Part shown: piece by piece, positions 51,464 through 59,836 of the stretch
Layout: each line of letters begins with the position of its first letter
Numbering within the stretch: the stretch's first letter is position 1
Source: Candidatus Melainabacteria bacterium
GTDB taxonomy: Bacteria; Cyanobacteriota; Vampirovibrionia; Obscuribacterales; Obscuribacteraceae
DNA length: 64,000 nt
Assembly: GCA_003963305.1 (NCBI GenBank)
Contig: RXJR01000006.1
Coordinates: forward strand, 118,818 to 182,817
Direction of reading: 5' to 3'
Notes under the pieces: model-generated
Databases searched by the model: none
Seen by the model: the letters and a program-made list of their open reading frames with translations, nothing else
What the model was told of the DNA's origin: nothing
Position numbers and translations under genes: made by a program

Positions 51464-53413
51464 GTGTCAGCAGAAAAGTCGCCAGCCGAAAGCATAGAGA
51501 AAGACGCGCAAGACGAATTGCAGAAGATCGTCGTAGACGAACCTGACCCGAACACCGATTCAGCAACAGATTTTCCTCCGCAACAAAAAGATGGCGATCC
51601 TTCTCAACGAAAAGAGTCCGCTCCAGCGCAAAAAAAAGAAGAGGGACAAGAGAAAACTCGTGTGACCAACAATCGCATGGAAGCGATGCAAGCACCGCCT
51701 CCACGACCTGCAACCATACTCGGTGCAGAGAACAGCGAGCAGTCGCCAGCAGACGAATCTGATGCTGAAACAAAATGGACGCAGGAACACATCGGCACAA
51801 TTATTGCCGGTCGATATCGAATTCTCGAATTACTGGGGATCGGTGGTATGGGCTCAGTGTTCAAAGCCGAACACATTATGTTGGGCACTCTGGTCGCCGT
51901 AAAAATCTTGAATCGAGATCTGGAGACAAATCCGAAAGCACTGAAGAGATTTGCGCAAGAAGCAAAAGCGGCAAGCTCGCTAAAACATTCAAACATAGCT
52001 ACGGTCAGCGATTACGGTTTGACCGAAAGCGGATTTCCTTATTTTGTCATGGACTTGATTGCAGGCAAGAGCTTGTCTGATTTGATAGACGCAAAGACTT
52101 CTCTGCCATGGCAGCAGGCTATAGATTTTGGCATCCAAATTGCAGATGCGATGGCTTACGCACATTCAAACGGCATCGTCCATCGCGATCTCAAACCGGC
52201 AAATATCATCATCTCTCCTACAGCCAAGGGTGAAGAGCGCGCAACGGTTGTAGATTTCGGCATAGCCAAATTTGCAGATGAAACCCAAGAAGCATTGAAC
52301 ATTCAAAAGCTTACCCAGACCGGCGAAGTCTTCGGCAGTCCTTTGTATATGAGCCCGGAACAGTGCACGGGGAAGACTATGGATGGTCGATCAGACATTT
52401 ACTCGTTCGGCTGCATGATGTACGAGATGGTGACAGGAGAGGTGCCATTTTACGGAGCCAATGCGGTTCAAACCATATTGAAGCAGATAAACGAACCACC
52501 CCCCAGCCTGCGCTCCACCGGTAATCTTCAAGCAGCCGGATCATTTCCAAGCGGGCTGGAAACGGTGATTTTGCACTGCCTTGAAAAAGTTCCGGAAGAG
52601 CGCTACAGATCCATGGACGACGTCAAAGCTGACTTGCAGTTAGTTAAGCGTGGCGCTCCCCCGACGTGCAAGAGCGTCAGGCGCTTTCGCTTCAAACTGA
52701 AGGCGCCGAATCTTTTGCAGACCGGCTTAGTTACAGCAATTGGCACCATTACTATATTTCTCGGAATGGCGTTCTGGATCAACAAGTGGCAGTATGAAAT
52801 GGTGCCATGGCAACGAGATTATGCTCAAGCAAAACGCGAATTAGAACGCGGAGAATATGGTCAAGCAATTATGTCGGCAAAACACGGCATCAAGGTAGCT
52901 CTCGAACGAAAAGCACCAAAACATGAACTGGCAGCACTCTACATAATGCTTGGGGACGGTTATCGCGGAGCCGCTAACAATGCTGATTACAACGAGGCGC
53001 ACAAAGCTTACCAATCGGCTATTGCCGCATCCACAGACCATGACTCTGCGAAACAACAGGTGCTGAGCAATGACAAACTCGGTGAAATAGAAGAGCAAAA
53101 GGGTCAGTACAAAGATGCGCTGGAAAAATACGACAAGGCTCTGATAAGCTTCTCCGATCGATACACGGAACCAGCAGAGAAAGCGCGTCTCTATATGCAC
53201 AAAGCGAATACACTGCGAGCCATGAATGATTTTGACGGCGCCGCCAGGCAAGCGCGAGAAGCTATAAGTCTGTACCGATCGATGGACAGCGTCAACACAC
53301 CGGCTCTGGCCGACGCGCTTACACAGCTAGCAGGTATCTTGCGCGAAAGCGGTCATAGCGCCGACGCACAGAATGCGGAAGACGAAGCCTATAAACTGAA
53401 GAGCAATTATTAA
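51464..53413 (+). CDS. Membrane Ser/Thr protein kinase (PknB-type) with TPR extracellular domain
   Basis: 649 residues from GTG 51464, preferred over GTG 51428 because GAGAGAA sits before it. An acidic, Pro/Gln-rich disordered N-terminus (~115 residues) precedes a complete Hanks-type kinase domain (about 116-385): GIGGMGSVFKAE, VAVKIL, catalytic HRDLKPAN (His240-Asp242), DFG in VVDFGIAK (Asp264), and SPLYMSPEQ. A transmembrane helix at ~419-440 follows, then four or five TPR units (GQYKDALEKYDKALISF, YMHKANTLRAMNDFDGAARQA) on the far side of the membrane. No PASTA domain is present, so the TPRs replace the usual sensor. Its stop overlaps the next start (TAATG). Confidence 0.92.
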   Translation: MSAEKSPAESIEKDAQDELQKIVVDEPDPNTDSATDFPPQQKDGDPSQRKESAPAQKKEEGQEKTRVTNNRMEAMQAPPPRPATILGAENSEQSPADESDAETKWTQEHIGTIIAGRYRILELLGIGGMGSVFKAEHIMLGTLVAVKILNRDLETNPKALKRFAQEAKAASSLKHSNIATVSDYGLTESGFPYFVMDLIAGKSLSDLIDAKTSLPWQQAIDFGIQIADAMAYAHSNGIVHRDLKPANIIISPTAKGEERATVVDFGIAKFADETQEALNIQKLTQTGEVFGSPLYMSPEQCTGKTMDGRSDIYSFGCMMYEMVTGEVPFYGANAVQTILKQINEPPPSLRSTGNLQAAGSFPSGLETVILHCLEKVPEERYRSMDDVKADLQLVKRGAPPTCKSVRRFRFKLKAPNLLQTGLVTAIGTITIFLGMAFWINKWQYEMVPWQRDYAQAKRELERGEYGQAIMSAKHGIKVALERKAPKHELAALYIMLGDGYRGAANNADYNEAHKAYQSAIAASTDHDSAKQQVLSNDKLGEIEEQKGQYKDALEKYDKALISFSDRYTEPAEKARLYMHKANTLRAMNDFDGAARQAREAISLYRSMDSVNTPALADALTQLAGILRESGHSADAQNAEDEAYKLKSNY

Positions 53414-53901
53414 TGCTAATTGCCGTACTGGCTGACACCCATATTCCAAAGCGCGCCAAAACACTGCCTGAATCCGCCTGGCAAATTTTAAAATCGGCAG
53501 AGGTGATACTTCATGCAGGAGACGTGTTGACCAGTGATTTTCTCGATCAGCTAGCCCAAATCGCGCCATTATATGCAGTGCGTGGCAACAACGACACTGA
53601 TCTAACAAAGCTGCCGGAAACACTCGAGTTCGAATTATCAAAAGTGCGCATTGCCATGATTCACGACAGCGGGGAAAAGAAGCAACGAGCAGCACGGATG
53701 AGGGCTCTATTTCCTCACGCTGATTTGCTGGTGTTCGGGCATTCACATATTCCAACCAATCAACTAGAAGGTGGATTGCTGCTCTTCAACCCAGGCTCGC
53801 CGACAGACCGCCGAATGCAACCGGAGTTGACGATGGGGCTGTTAGAGATTGATAATGGCAAAATAAAAAACGCGGAAATTATTCCACTCAAAAAAAACTA
53901 G
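53413..53901 (+). CDS. YfcE/MJ0936-type metallophosphodiesterase
   Basis: 162 residues; the ATG shares a base with the kinase stop (TAATG), so translation is coupled. It carries the metallophosphoesterase motifs: ADTHIP (usually DxH), ILHAGDV (GDxx), VRGNNDTD (GNCD/GNND), MIHDSG and FGHSHIP, and FNPGSPTDRR. Small YfcE-like enzymes hydrolyse phosphodiesters with Mn(2+); the natural substrate is generally unknown. Coupling to a Ser/Thr kinase is suggestive but the enzyme family does not include protein phosphatases of the PPM type. Confidence 0.9.
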   Translation: MLIAVLADTHIPKRAKTLPESAWQILKSAEVILHAGDVLTSDFLDQLAQIAPLYAVRGNNDTDLTKLPETLEFELSKVRIAMIHDSGEKKQRAARMRALFPHADLLVFGHSHIPTNQLEGGLLLFNPGSPTDRRMQPELTMGLLEIDNGKIKNAEIIPLKKN

Positions 53902-53918
53902 TTAGTGCAGAGTGCATT

Positions 53919-54275
53919 ATGGACGAGACGAGCAAAATAGCCGAGCTCAGTGTCGATGACAGCGAAGTCGCAAACATCGAACCGGAGAAAACGATTCTCT
54001 GCAAAACTTGCGAGCACGAAATCACCAAGCCTTCGCTAGCCATTCAGCCGCATGAACACACATTTACCAACCCGATGAACATGGTATTCCATATAGCTTG
54101 CTACAGAGATGCTCCGGGTGCTGCAAGCTTCGGTGTTCCAACGAAAGTTGCAACGTGGTTTCCCGGATATGCCTGGTCGTTGGCAATCTGCCTGGACTGC
54201 AAAAGCCATATCGGCTGGTGGTTTGAAGGTGACGACAAGTTTGTCGGTCTTATTGTTGATAGAGTGTTGAGATAG
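53919..54275 (+). CDS. Stand-alone cereblon-like CULT domain protein
   Basis: 118 residues. Residues ~25-118 match the CULT (thalidomide-binding) domain of cereblon very clearly. Zinc ligands are Cys28, Cys31 (CKTC), Cys91 and Cys94 (CLDC). The aromatic cage reads Trp80 and Trp86 (WFPGYAW), Trp100 and Phe102 (HIGWWF): the spacing equals that of human cereblon W380, W386, W400 and F402. Asn51 in NPM fits human Asn351. Bacterial one-domain relatives such as the Magnetospirillum protein MsCI4 are known and bind uridine-like and imide ligands. It lacks the LON domain and DDB1-binding part, so it has no ubiquitin role. The gene is 17 bases after the phosphodiesterase. Confidence 0.9.
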   Translation: MDETSKIAELSVDDSEVANIEPEKTILCKTCEHEITKPSLAIQPHEHTFTNPMNMVFHIACYRDAPGAASFGVPTKVATWFPGYAWSLAICLDCKSHIGWWFEGDDKFVGLIVDRVLR

Positions 54276-54376
54276 CTCAGTAGGGCCAAAAGCTGCGGCA
54301 TAAACAACATTGATACAACTCCTGGATAAAGTGCTTATACGTTCCAAACGTACTGGCAAAGCAGGAGAATCAAGAG

Positions 54377-55225
54377 ATGGGCAGAGATATTGTCGCAGCC
54401 GCAAAAGAGTTCGAAGAACACGCCAACCATGGCTATCTTCCGGACGTGTTAGCAAGAGAGTTGCACAGCATGAGTCCGGAAGACCGTCTGGCCATCGCAA
54501 AACAAGTCGACTGGGACATGAAACATCAAACTGATAAAAGTCTGCCCAAAATCGACTTCTACGACTCGGGTGACCTGAAGTCAGTCGAAACAACCGGCAG
54601 GTCCGGCTCGATGAACTGGTCCAAACACGTAGAACTAGATAAGAACCAGAGCAATACCAAAGCCGAAGTCTACACCACCAGCGAAGACAACGGGAATAAT
54701 CACAGCTCAACCGTTGAGCTGACCGAAAAAGATGCACGCGGGCATCTAACCCACTCGTATCGCTCAAGCACTGAACTGCATGGCGTAGACCTGACTGTGA
54801 CCATCAGCGATGACAACTGGTCATACGACGCAACAACAGGAAAGCAAGTCTCCCACGACAGATCGACATCCTGGGGAGAGAAAGTACATGAAGAGTATGA
54901 TGCCGCGACGGGTAAAGAAAAATTTGCCGACATAACAAATTCCAGGGGCTCGATTCACCGCACTTACGATGCGAGCACAGGCAATTTGCGACAGGAAGAC
55001 ATCGACAACACCGATAAAACGCACGAAACTATCAAATACAATTCCAATGGCGACAAGCTTTCTCGAGAAAAGCAATACGGCAATCACGGCGATAAAGGTA
55101 CGCGAGAATGGGTCTACAGCCCCAGAACCGGCAAGGAAGTCTATTCAGAATGGCGTTCGCCCGATGGAAAAGTGACGAAGCACAATATCGACGATGACGG
55201 ACACTGGCACGAAATAACGGAGTGA
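54377..55225 (+). CDS. Hypothetical protein with YD/RHS-like repeats
   Basis: 282 residues, ATG 54377, preceded by AGGAG. The N-terminal 60 residues are helical; the rest is a strongly hydrophilic beta-repeat region whose units resemble YD repeats without the full consensus (WSYDATTGKQVSHDRS, EEYDAATGKEKFADI, RTYDASTGNLRQEDI, VYSPRTGKEVYSE). Such repeats usually make beta-shells or filaments in secreted proteins. There is no signal peptide or transmembrane segment. Function unknown. Not closely related to its neighbours. Confidence 0.65.
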   Translation: MGRDIVAAAKEFEEHANHGYLPDVLARELHSMSPEDRLAIAKQVDWDMKHQTDKSLPKIDFYDSGDLKSVETTGRSGSMNWSKHVELDKNQSNTKAEVYTTSEDNGNNHSSTVELTEKDARGHLTHSYRSSTELHGVDLTVTISDDNWSYDATTGKQVSHDRSTSWGEKVHEEYDAATGKEKFADITNSRGSIHRTYDASTGNLRQEDIDNTDKTHETIKYNSNGDKLSREKQYGNHGDKGTREWVYSPRTGKEVYSEWRSPDGKVTKHNIDDDGHWHEITE

Positions 55226-55241
55226 TACCCGGAAGCATACA

Positions 55242-55337
55242 TTGATATATTGATTAATCATAATCAACTAATCATTAATTTATTCTGGAAAGTGCTATTC
55301 AATTGCATAACAATTCGCCACAGTTGATATATTGATT
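55242..55337. repeat. AT-rich control region with two copies of TTGATATATTGATT before the citrate synthase operon
   Basis: The 14-mer occurs at 55242-55255 and again at 55324-55337 (82 bases apart). Directly after the start of the first copy is a perfect palindrome TGATTAATCA (55251-55260). The gap of 179 bases has no gene. A TTGCAT at about 55303 with GATATA or TATATT after 17-19 bases could be the promoter. The site could bind the HTH domain of the second citrate synthase; that is a guess. Confidence 0.45.
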
Positions 55338-55404
55338 GCCAATCAGGACTAGCCATAGAAAAGCAACCTCCTGACTTCTCAGCATACGCAGAAGAGAGGC
55401 GATC

Positions 55405-56508
55405 ATGGGCAATACAGCAGTAATCAGCAATGGTTTGGACGGCGTAGTCGTGGCAGAAACTAAGATCTCGGAAGTAGACGGAGCCAAAGGTAAGCTCATT
55501 ATCTGCGGGCACGATTCTGAAGAACTGGCATTCAACTCCACATTCGAACAAACGTGTTCACTGCTCTGGACAACAGGTGGCACAGCACCGACATCAGAAG
55601 CGGCACTCAAAAGTAAGTTCGGCGAAGGACGACTGCAAGCCTTCGCACTGCTCAAGAAAAACACTTTTGTTTTAGAGCAAGAGCATCCGATGGATTCGCT
55701 GCGAAGCGCCACCAGTTTGATGTCTAGCGGTACTCAGATCGACTGGGCTGAATACGCTCGCATAACCGCAGCTCAAGCAGTTTTTGCAGCCAACTGGTCA
55801 AGATATCATCGCGGTCTGGAGTTAATGAGCCCCGACACGAACTTAAGTCATTCCGCTGATTTCCTCAGATTATTGAATGACAAACAGCCATCAAAAGAAG
55901 ATAGTGACGCTCTCGATATTTACTGGACGACGATTTCAGATCATGCCTTAAACGCTTCCACTTTTACAGCTCGTGTTGTGGCATCCACTGAATCAGACAA
56001 CATCAGCGCTGTTGTCGCCGCAATCGGCGCACTCAAAGGTCCATTGCACGGCGGCGCACCAGGACCAGTCCTTGAGATGCTGAGCGAAATCGGTACGCCT
56101 GAAAATGCAGAGAAATGGATTCGCGATTCGATAAATTCGGGCAAACGAATCATGGGCATGGGACACCGCATCTATAAAGTTAGAGATCCTCGCGCCGCTA
56201 TTTTCGAGAAAGCAATTCGCAAACTGGAATCCTCCGGTGGCCCAGCAACTCGACTGGCTCTTGCTCGTGCCGTTGAATCACAGGCAGAAAAAATTCTGGC
56301 TGAAAAACATCCCGACCACCCACTCAAAGCGAATGTCGAATTTTATACGGCGGTTCTTCTTGACACCATTCACATCCCTGCTCACCTCTTCAGTTCAATG
56401 TTCGCAGCTGGGCGCGTGGCTGGATGGCTGGCACATATCGCCGAACAACGCTTGCATGGTCGCCTGATTCGCCCGGCATCACGTTACACAGGTCCCATGC
56501 CTCGCTAA
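55405..56508 (+). CDS. Citrate synthase
   Basis: 367 residues, with AGAGAGGCG 5 bases before ATG 55405. The three catalytic elements are intact: His180 in SDHALNAS, His215 in GPLHGGAPG... and the GMGHRIYKVRDPRA segment with His254 and Asp261. The C-terminal LIRPASRYTG is typical. The protein is somewhat short, like Gram-positive CitZ or 2-methylcitrate synthases; citrate and methylcitrate synthases cannot be told apart here by eye. It joins oxaloacetate and acetyl-CoA (or propionyl-CoA). A second synthase gene follows after 15 bases. Confidence 0.92.
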   Translation: MGNTAVISNGLDGVVVAETKISEVDGAKGKLIICGHDSEELAFNSTFEQTCSLLWTTGGTAPTSEAALKSKFGEGRLQAFALLKKNTFVLEQEHPMDSLRSATSLMSSGTQIDWAEYARITAAQAVFAANWSRYHRGLELMSPDTNLSHSADFLRLLNDKQPSKEDSDALDIYWTTISDHALNASTFTARVVASTESDNISAVVAAIGALKGPLHGGAPGPVLEMLSEIGTPENAEKWIRDSINSGKRIMGMGHRIYKVRDPRAAIFEKAIRKLESSGGPATRLALARAVESQAEKILAEKHPDHPLKANVEFYTAVLLDTIHIPAHLFSSMFAAGRVAGWLAHIAEQRLHGRLIRPASRYTGPMPR

Positions 56509-56523
56509 GCAAGACGAACAAAA

Positions 56524-58680
56524 GTGTTAGAAGACGAAGATAAGTATTTCAGTGGCGCACAAGCCGCCGAATTTCTGGGAGTGAAACCGGCCACTCTCTA
56601 CGCTTACGCAAGCAGAGGCTTGATCGAAAGTTTCCAGGCAGAGAGCGGACGAGAACGCGCTTATCGCGTGGCGGACCTGATTAAGCTGCGGCAGGCTTCG
56701 CGTGGTTTCAAAAACACTAGAGATCTCACGCCACCTGGCTGGACAGGACCGGTAATCAAATCTGCAATTACTGAAATCAAAACCGATGGACATAGATATC
56801 GAGGGCATAGTGCCATCGAACTAGCCCGGCTGAGTTATCCGTTTGAACAAGTTGCAGAGCTGCTCTGGGGCACAGACGCTGATTTAAAAAATTGGCGACA
56901 AGCCCTACCGATTCCACTGCCAAAATACTTGAAAAAATTGTCAGCCGACGAAGTTGACTACATAGACTTTATAAAAGCTCTGATTGCATCAGTAGAAATT
57001 CTCGATCCAGTTACTAGAAAATTGCAAAGCGATGAACTGTATACAACCGCTCGACGTCTGATCGTAACAATGGCTCTGGTTCCGGCTCTAAACGAAAGCG
57101 ACAAAAGCTATATGGCGGATGGTCAGTTTCCGATTGCCCAATCGTTGCTGGCATCGCTTCAGTCGAACCATTCGCACGAAAAATCAGCAGTTGTGAATGC
57201 AGCACTTGTGCTCTGTGCCGACCACGAGTTGAACGCATCTGCTCTCGCCGCTCGAATCGCCGCATCATGTGATGCATCGCTGTATTCGACCTTACTGAGC
57301 GCCCTTGGCACCTTCAGTGGCAGCCTTCATGGAATGGCGAGCCGACTCACCGAAAATATCATAAGCAATTCGATGAAATTCAAAAACACAAGCGCCTGGC
57401 TCAAGGACTATCTTCGCCACAACGAAACGATTCCTGGCTTTGGCAGCACGCTTTATGAGCACGGAGATCCGCGCGCAAAATACTTGCTAAATGCTGCGCG
57501 CTCTGTTTCGAACAAAGACTCGAGCTTGAAGAAACTCTTTGAAATTGTTGATTGCGTCGAAGATAAAATTGGCACCAAACCAAACCTCGACATAGGTTTG
57601 ACCGCAATAACTTATGCACTCTCTTTGCCGCCCGGATCGGGTTCGACTATTTTTGCAGTAAGCCGCACTGCAGGCTGGATTGCGCACGCTATAGAACAGC
57701 GATCCTATGGAGGTGTGATTCGACCGCGCGCAAAATACATCGGCAAAACTTCCGCAGTAACACGCGCGCTCACGGTAATATGCCTACTGATGGCAACTCT
57801 GCTTGCTCAAGCCGGCATCTGCAGCGTACCGCCGGAAACCGAAAACAAAAGCAATTTAGTAAGCCGCCCCAAGCGCGAATTGTTCACACCAATGCCGCTC
57901 GAATCACTGGATGAATCGACTCGTGAACTGGCTGAGCAACTCGAAATTATGCCTTTTCTGCAAGAGCTCTACAAAAACAAGAGCAACACTGAACAACGCC
58001 GCATTGAACTAAGGCAAAAAATTCAAGAAACAATTCTCGAAAGCTACCTCGATTCGCAGAGTGTAAAGGCAGAAGCCGACCGAGAACAGGTACGAATATC
58101 GCTGCAACGAGACTCGCTACTAGCGAAACGCGATCGTAATGTGGAACTCAACAATGCCGGCAACTTCATCATGTCAGGAACTCTAAACACAATCGGTTCC
58201 ATTTTGGGATTCCCGAAAAGTGCAAACCCCGTTTCCGGAAACCTCAATCAAATGCTCTCCGGCGTTGTTTCAACAAGTATGTCCATGTACGCATTAAAAC
58301 AGAACGTTGGTGGAAAGGCGACAAGTCATGGTTCACCAACACTTCTGGCGGAACTTTTCGGCCGTCCAACTGATTTTCGAACCTCCTATCCCGAAAGCAT
58401 TTGGAGATTTTTGCACAGCAAATCACTGGATACTCCAACCAAAACTCGCGTGCAACTTCTTGAAGAGAGTTGGATACAAAGGCACCTTTTAGAACCGCCA
58501 GGTTCGGCTCACGAAATAGCAAAATTAGATGCCGTTTGCGGAAAGCCCGGATTGCGAATGTCCATCAATGACTTGAACGATCAAATCACAATGATCGGCG
58601 AGATTGAAGCCGTTACTGAATTAATAGACCATCACTTGCGTGATTTGTTGCGTATGATCGACTCAGACGTGAACATCTAG
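56524..58680 (+). CDS. HTH-citrate synthase-membrane-unknown domain fusion
   Basis: 718 residues from GTG 56524. Residues ~8-55 are a MerR/excisionase-type HTH (YFSGAQAAEFLGVKPATLYA). Residues ~75-407 are a citrate synthase domain of the HTH-type branch: His234 (ADHELNAS) and His269 (GSLHGMAS) are kept, but the GFGH motif reads GFGSTLY with Ser308 in place of His; DPRA is present (Asp315). A hydrophobic segment (about 413-434: LTVICLLMATLLAQAGIC) follows directly after the normal end of the domain (RPRAKYIG). The last ~285 residues are helical and of unknown family. The frame is continuous with no stop. The order cytoplasmic enzyme, one membrane pass, outer domain would follow if the segment is a real helix. 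Confidence 0.8.
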   Translation: MLEDEDKYFSGAQAAEFLGVKPATLYAYASRGLIESFQAESGRERAYRVADLIKLRQASRGFKNTRDLTPPGWTGPVIKSAITEIKTDGHRYRGHSAIELARLSYPFEQVAELLWGTDADLKNWRQALPIPLPKYLKKLSADEVDYIDFIKALIASVEILDPVTRKLQSDELYTTARRLIVTMALVPALNESDKSYMADGQFPIAQSLLASLQSNHSHEKSAVVNAALVLCADHELNASALAARIAASCDASLYSTLLSALGTFSGSLHGMASRLTENIISNSMKFKNTSAWLKDYLRHNETIPGFGSTLYEHGDPRAKYLLNAARSVSNKDSSLKKLFEIVDCVEDKIGTKPNLDIGLTAITYALSLPPGSGSTIFAVSRTAGWIAHAIEQRSYGGVIRPRAKYIGKTSAVTRALTVICLLMATLLAQAGICSVPPETENKSNLVSRPKRELFTPMPLESLDESTRELAEQLEIMPFLQELYKNKSNTEQRRIELRQKIQETILESYLDSQSVKAEADREQVRISLQRDSLLAKRDRNVELNNAGNFIMSGTLNTIGSILGFPKSANPVSGNLNQMLSGVVSTSMSMYALKQNVGGKATSHGSPTLLAELFGRPTDFRTSYPESIWRFLHSKSLDTPTKTRVQLLEESWIQRHLLEPPGSAHEIAKLDAVCGKPGLRMSINDLNDQITMIGEIEAVTELIDHHLRDLLRMIDSDVNI

Positions 58681-58738
58681 ATTTGCAGCCCAATACTACT
58701 CGCCTTCTACAGCTACGACGTGGAAAATCTCCAGACGC

Positions 58739-58747
58739 TGTTATAAG
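58739..58747 (+). promoter_or_regulatory. Extended -10 promoter
   Basis: TGTTATAAG fits the extended -10 form (TGn followed by TATAAT-like TATAAG), 27 bases before GTG 58774 and just before the ribosome-binding site AGGAGGA. No -35 box is needed in such promoters. Confidence 0.4.
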
Positions 58748-58773
58748 ATACGCTTATCGCAGGAGGAAGATTT

Positions 58774-59832
58774 GTGCCTAAACAGCTGCAAGAAATAATC
58801 GATGAAATCGATGCAGGACTCACCGGGGATGATACCAGAGACCGCCAGTACCTGTACGCCTGTACAGAAAAATACAAAGGCGAGCCGAATCAACTTGAAA
58901 TTCAAAGACACATAGGTCGGCACGTTGCAGCGAGACTTACCGACGAAGAGCGCAAGGGCTTCGAAGAGGCATACAATGCGGACGTGCAACGAAACAAAAA
59001 GATTCTAGCTGAAATCATTGAGTTGGTTAAAGCAAAAAACATTGCCGCTGCGGAAAAATTGATGGAAGAGCACGATATGTCCGAAGGTTACAGCCCGGAT
59101 ATGGCGTATGACGATGAGGTAACGACATATTTAGAGTTCGAAAATCCCATCGAAGAGGCTTATTACCAGCTCAAATTCAAGCCGGAAAAGCGCATTGCAG
59201 ACATGGGTATTCCGTTCAAGACTTCATATCAAATTGCTGCCTTCGTTGCCGTAGAAAAGAAAGACTTAGACAAAGCTCTTCGTATTCTTGAAATTGGACT
59301 GAAGCGATGTCCATTCGCGGCTGATCTCCTTTTCGAACAAGGCGAAGTCTTCAAAATGCAAGATCGGCTGGACGAACTCTATAAGTCAATGACAGCCAAT
59401 TCTGAACATCTTTATCGGCGAGGCGATATCGCACATTATTTTCGCAATTTAGGCTGGTACTTCAGCAGCAAACAAGATTGGGACACAGCTATTTGCTGCT
59501 ACGCAACAAGCGCCATGTGGCAAGATCATCCTATGGTGAATAACGAACTGACTTACATTCATCAAACAAGCAAACGCTCAATGGAAGAGATGACGGCTCT
59601 TGTTCAGAGCCCAGAACGATGGAAAGAAGTTTTAGCCAAACATTCATTGAGAGTCATTCCAGTCGATCCATTATGGGTCGAATTATTCGCATATTTCGGT
59701 GAAAAAGCAGAGCAATCTGGTCAGTACGCTTACGCCGCAAATTGCTTCCACCTCCACTACGATCTGACGCAAAGCGATGAATCAAAAACGCGCCTCGAAG
59801 CTTGCGTAGCCAAGTTACCCAAGCAAGAGTGA
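58774..59832 (+). CDS. TPR-like helical protein, unknown
   Basis: 352 residues. GTG 58774 is chosen because AGGAGGA lies 7 bases before it. It is soluble and helical, without signal peptide. Units resembling TPRs are DKALRILEIGLKRCPFAADL, LYKSMTANSEHLYRRGDIAH and WDTAICCYATSAMWQDHPMV. No enzymatic motif. It converges on another TPR gene at 59837 (stop to stop only 4 bases). Confidence 0.7.
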   Translation: MPKQLQEIIDEIDAGLTGDDTRDRQYLYACTEKYKGEPNQLEIQRHIGRHVAARLTDEERKGFEEAYNADVQRNKKILAEIIELVKAKNIAAAEKLMEEHDMSEGYSPDMAYDDEVTTYLEFENPIEEAYYQLKFKPEKRIADMGIPFKTSYQIAAFVAVEKKDLDKALRILEIGLKRCPFAADLLFEQGEVFKMQDRLDELYKSMTANSEHLYRRGDIAHYFRNLGWYFSSKQDWDTAICCYATSAMWQDHPMVNNELTYIHQTSKRSMEEMTALVQSPERWKEVLAKHSLRVIPVDPLWVELFAYFGEKAEQSGQYAYAANCFHLHYDLTQSDESKTRLEACVAKLPKQE

Positions 59833-59836
59833 GCGT

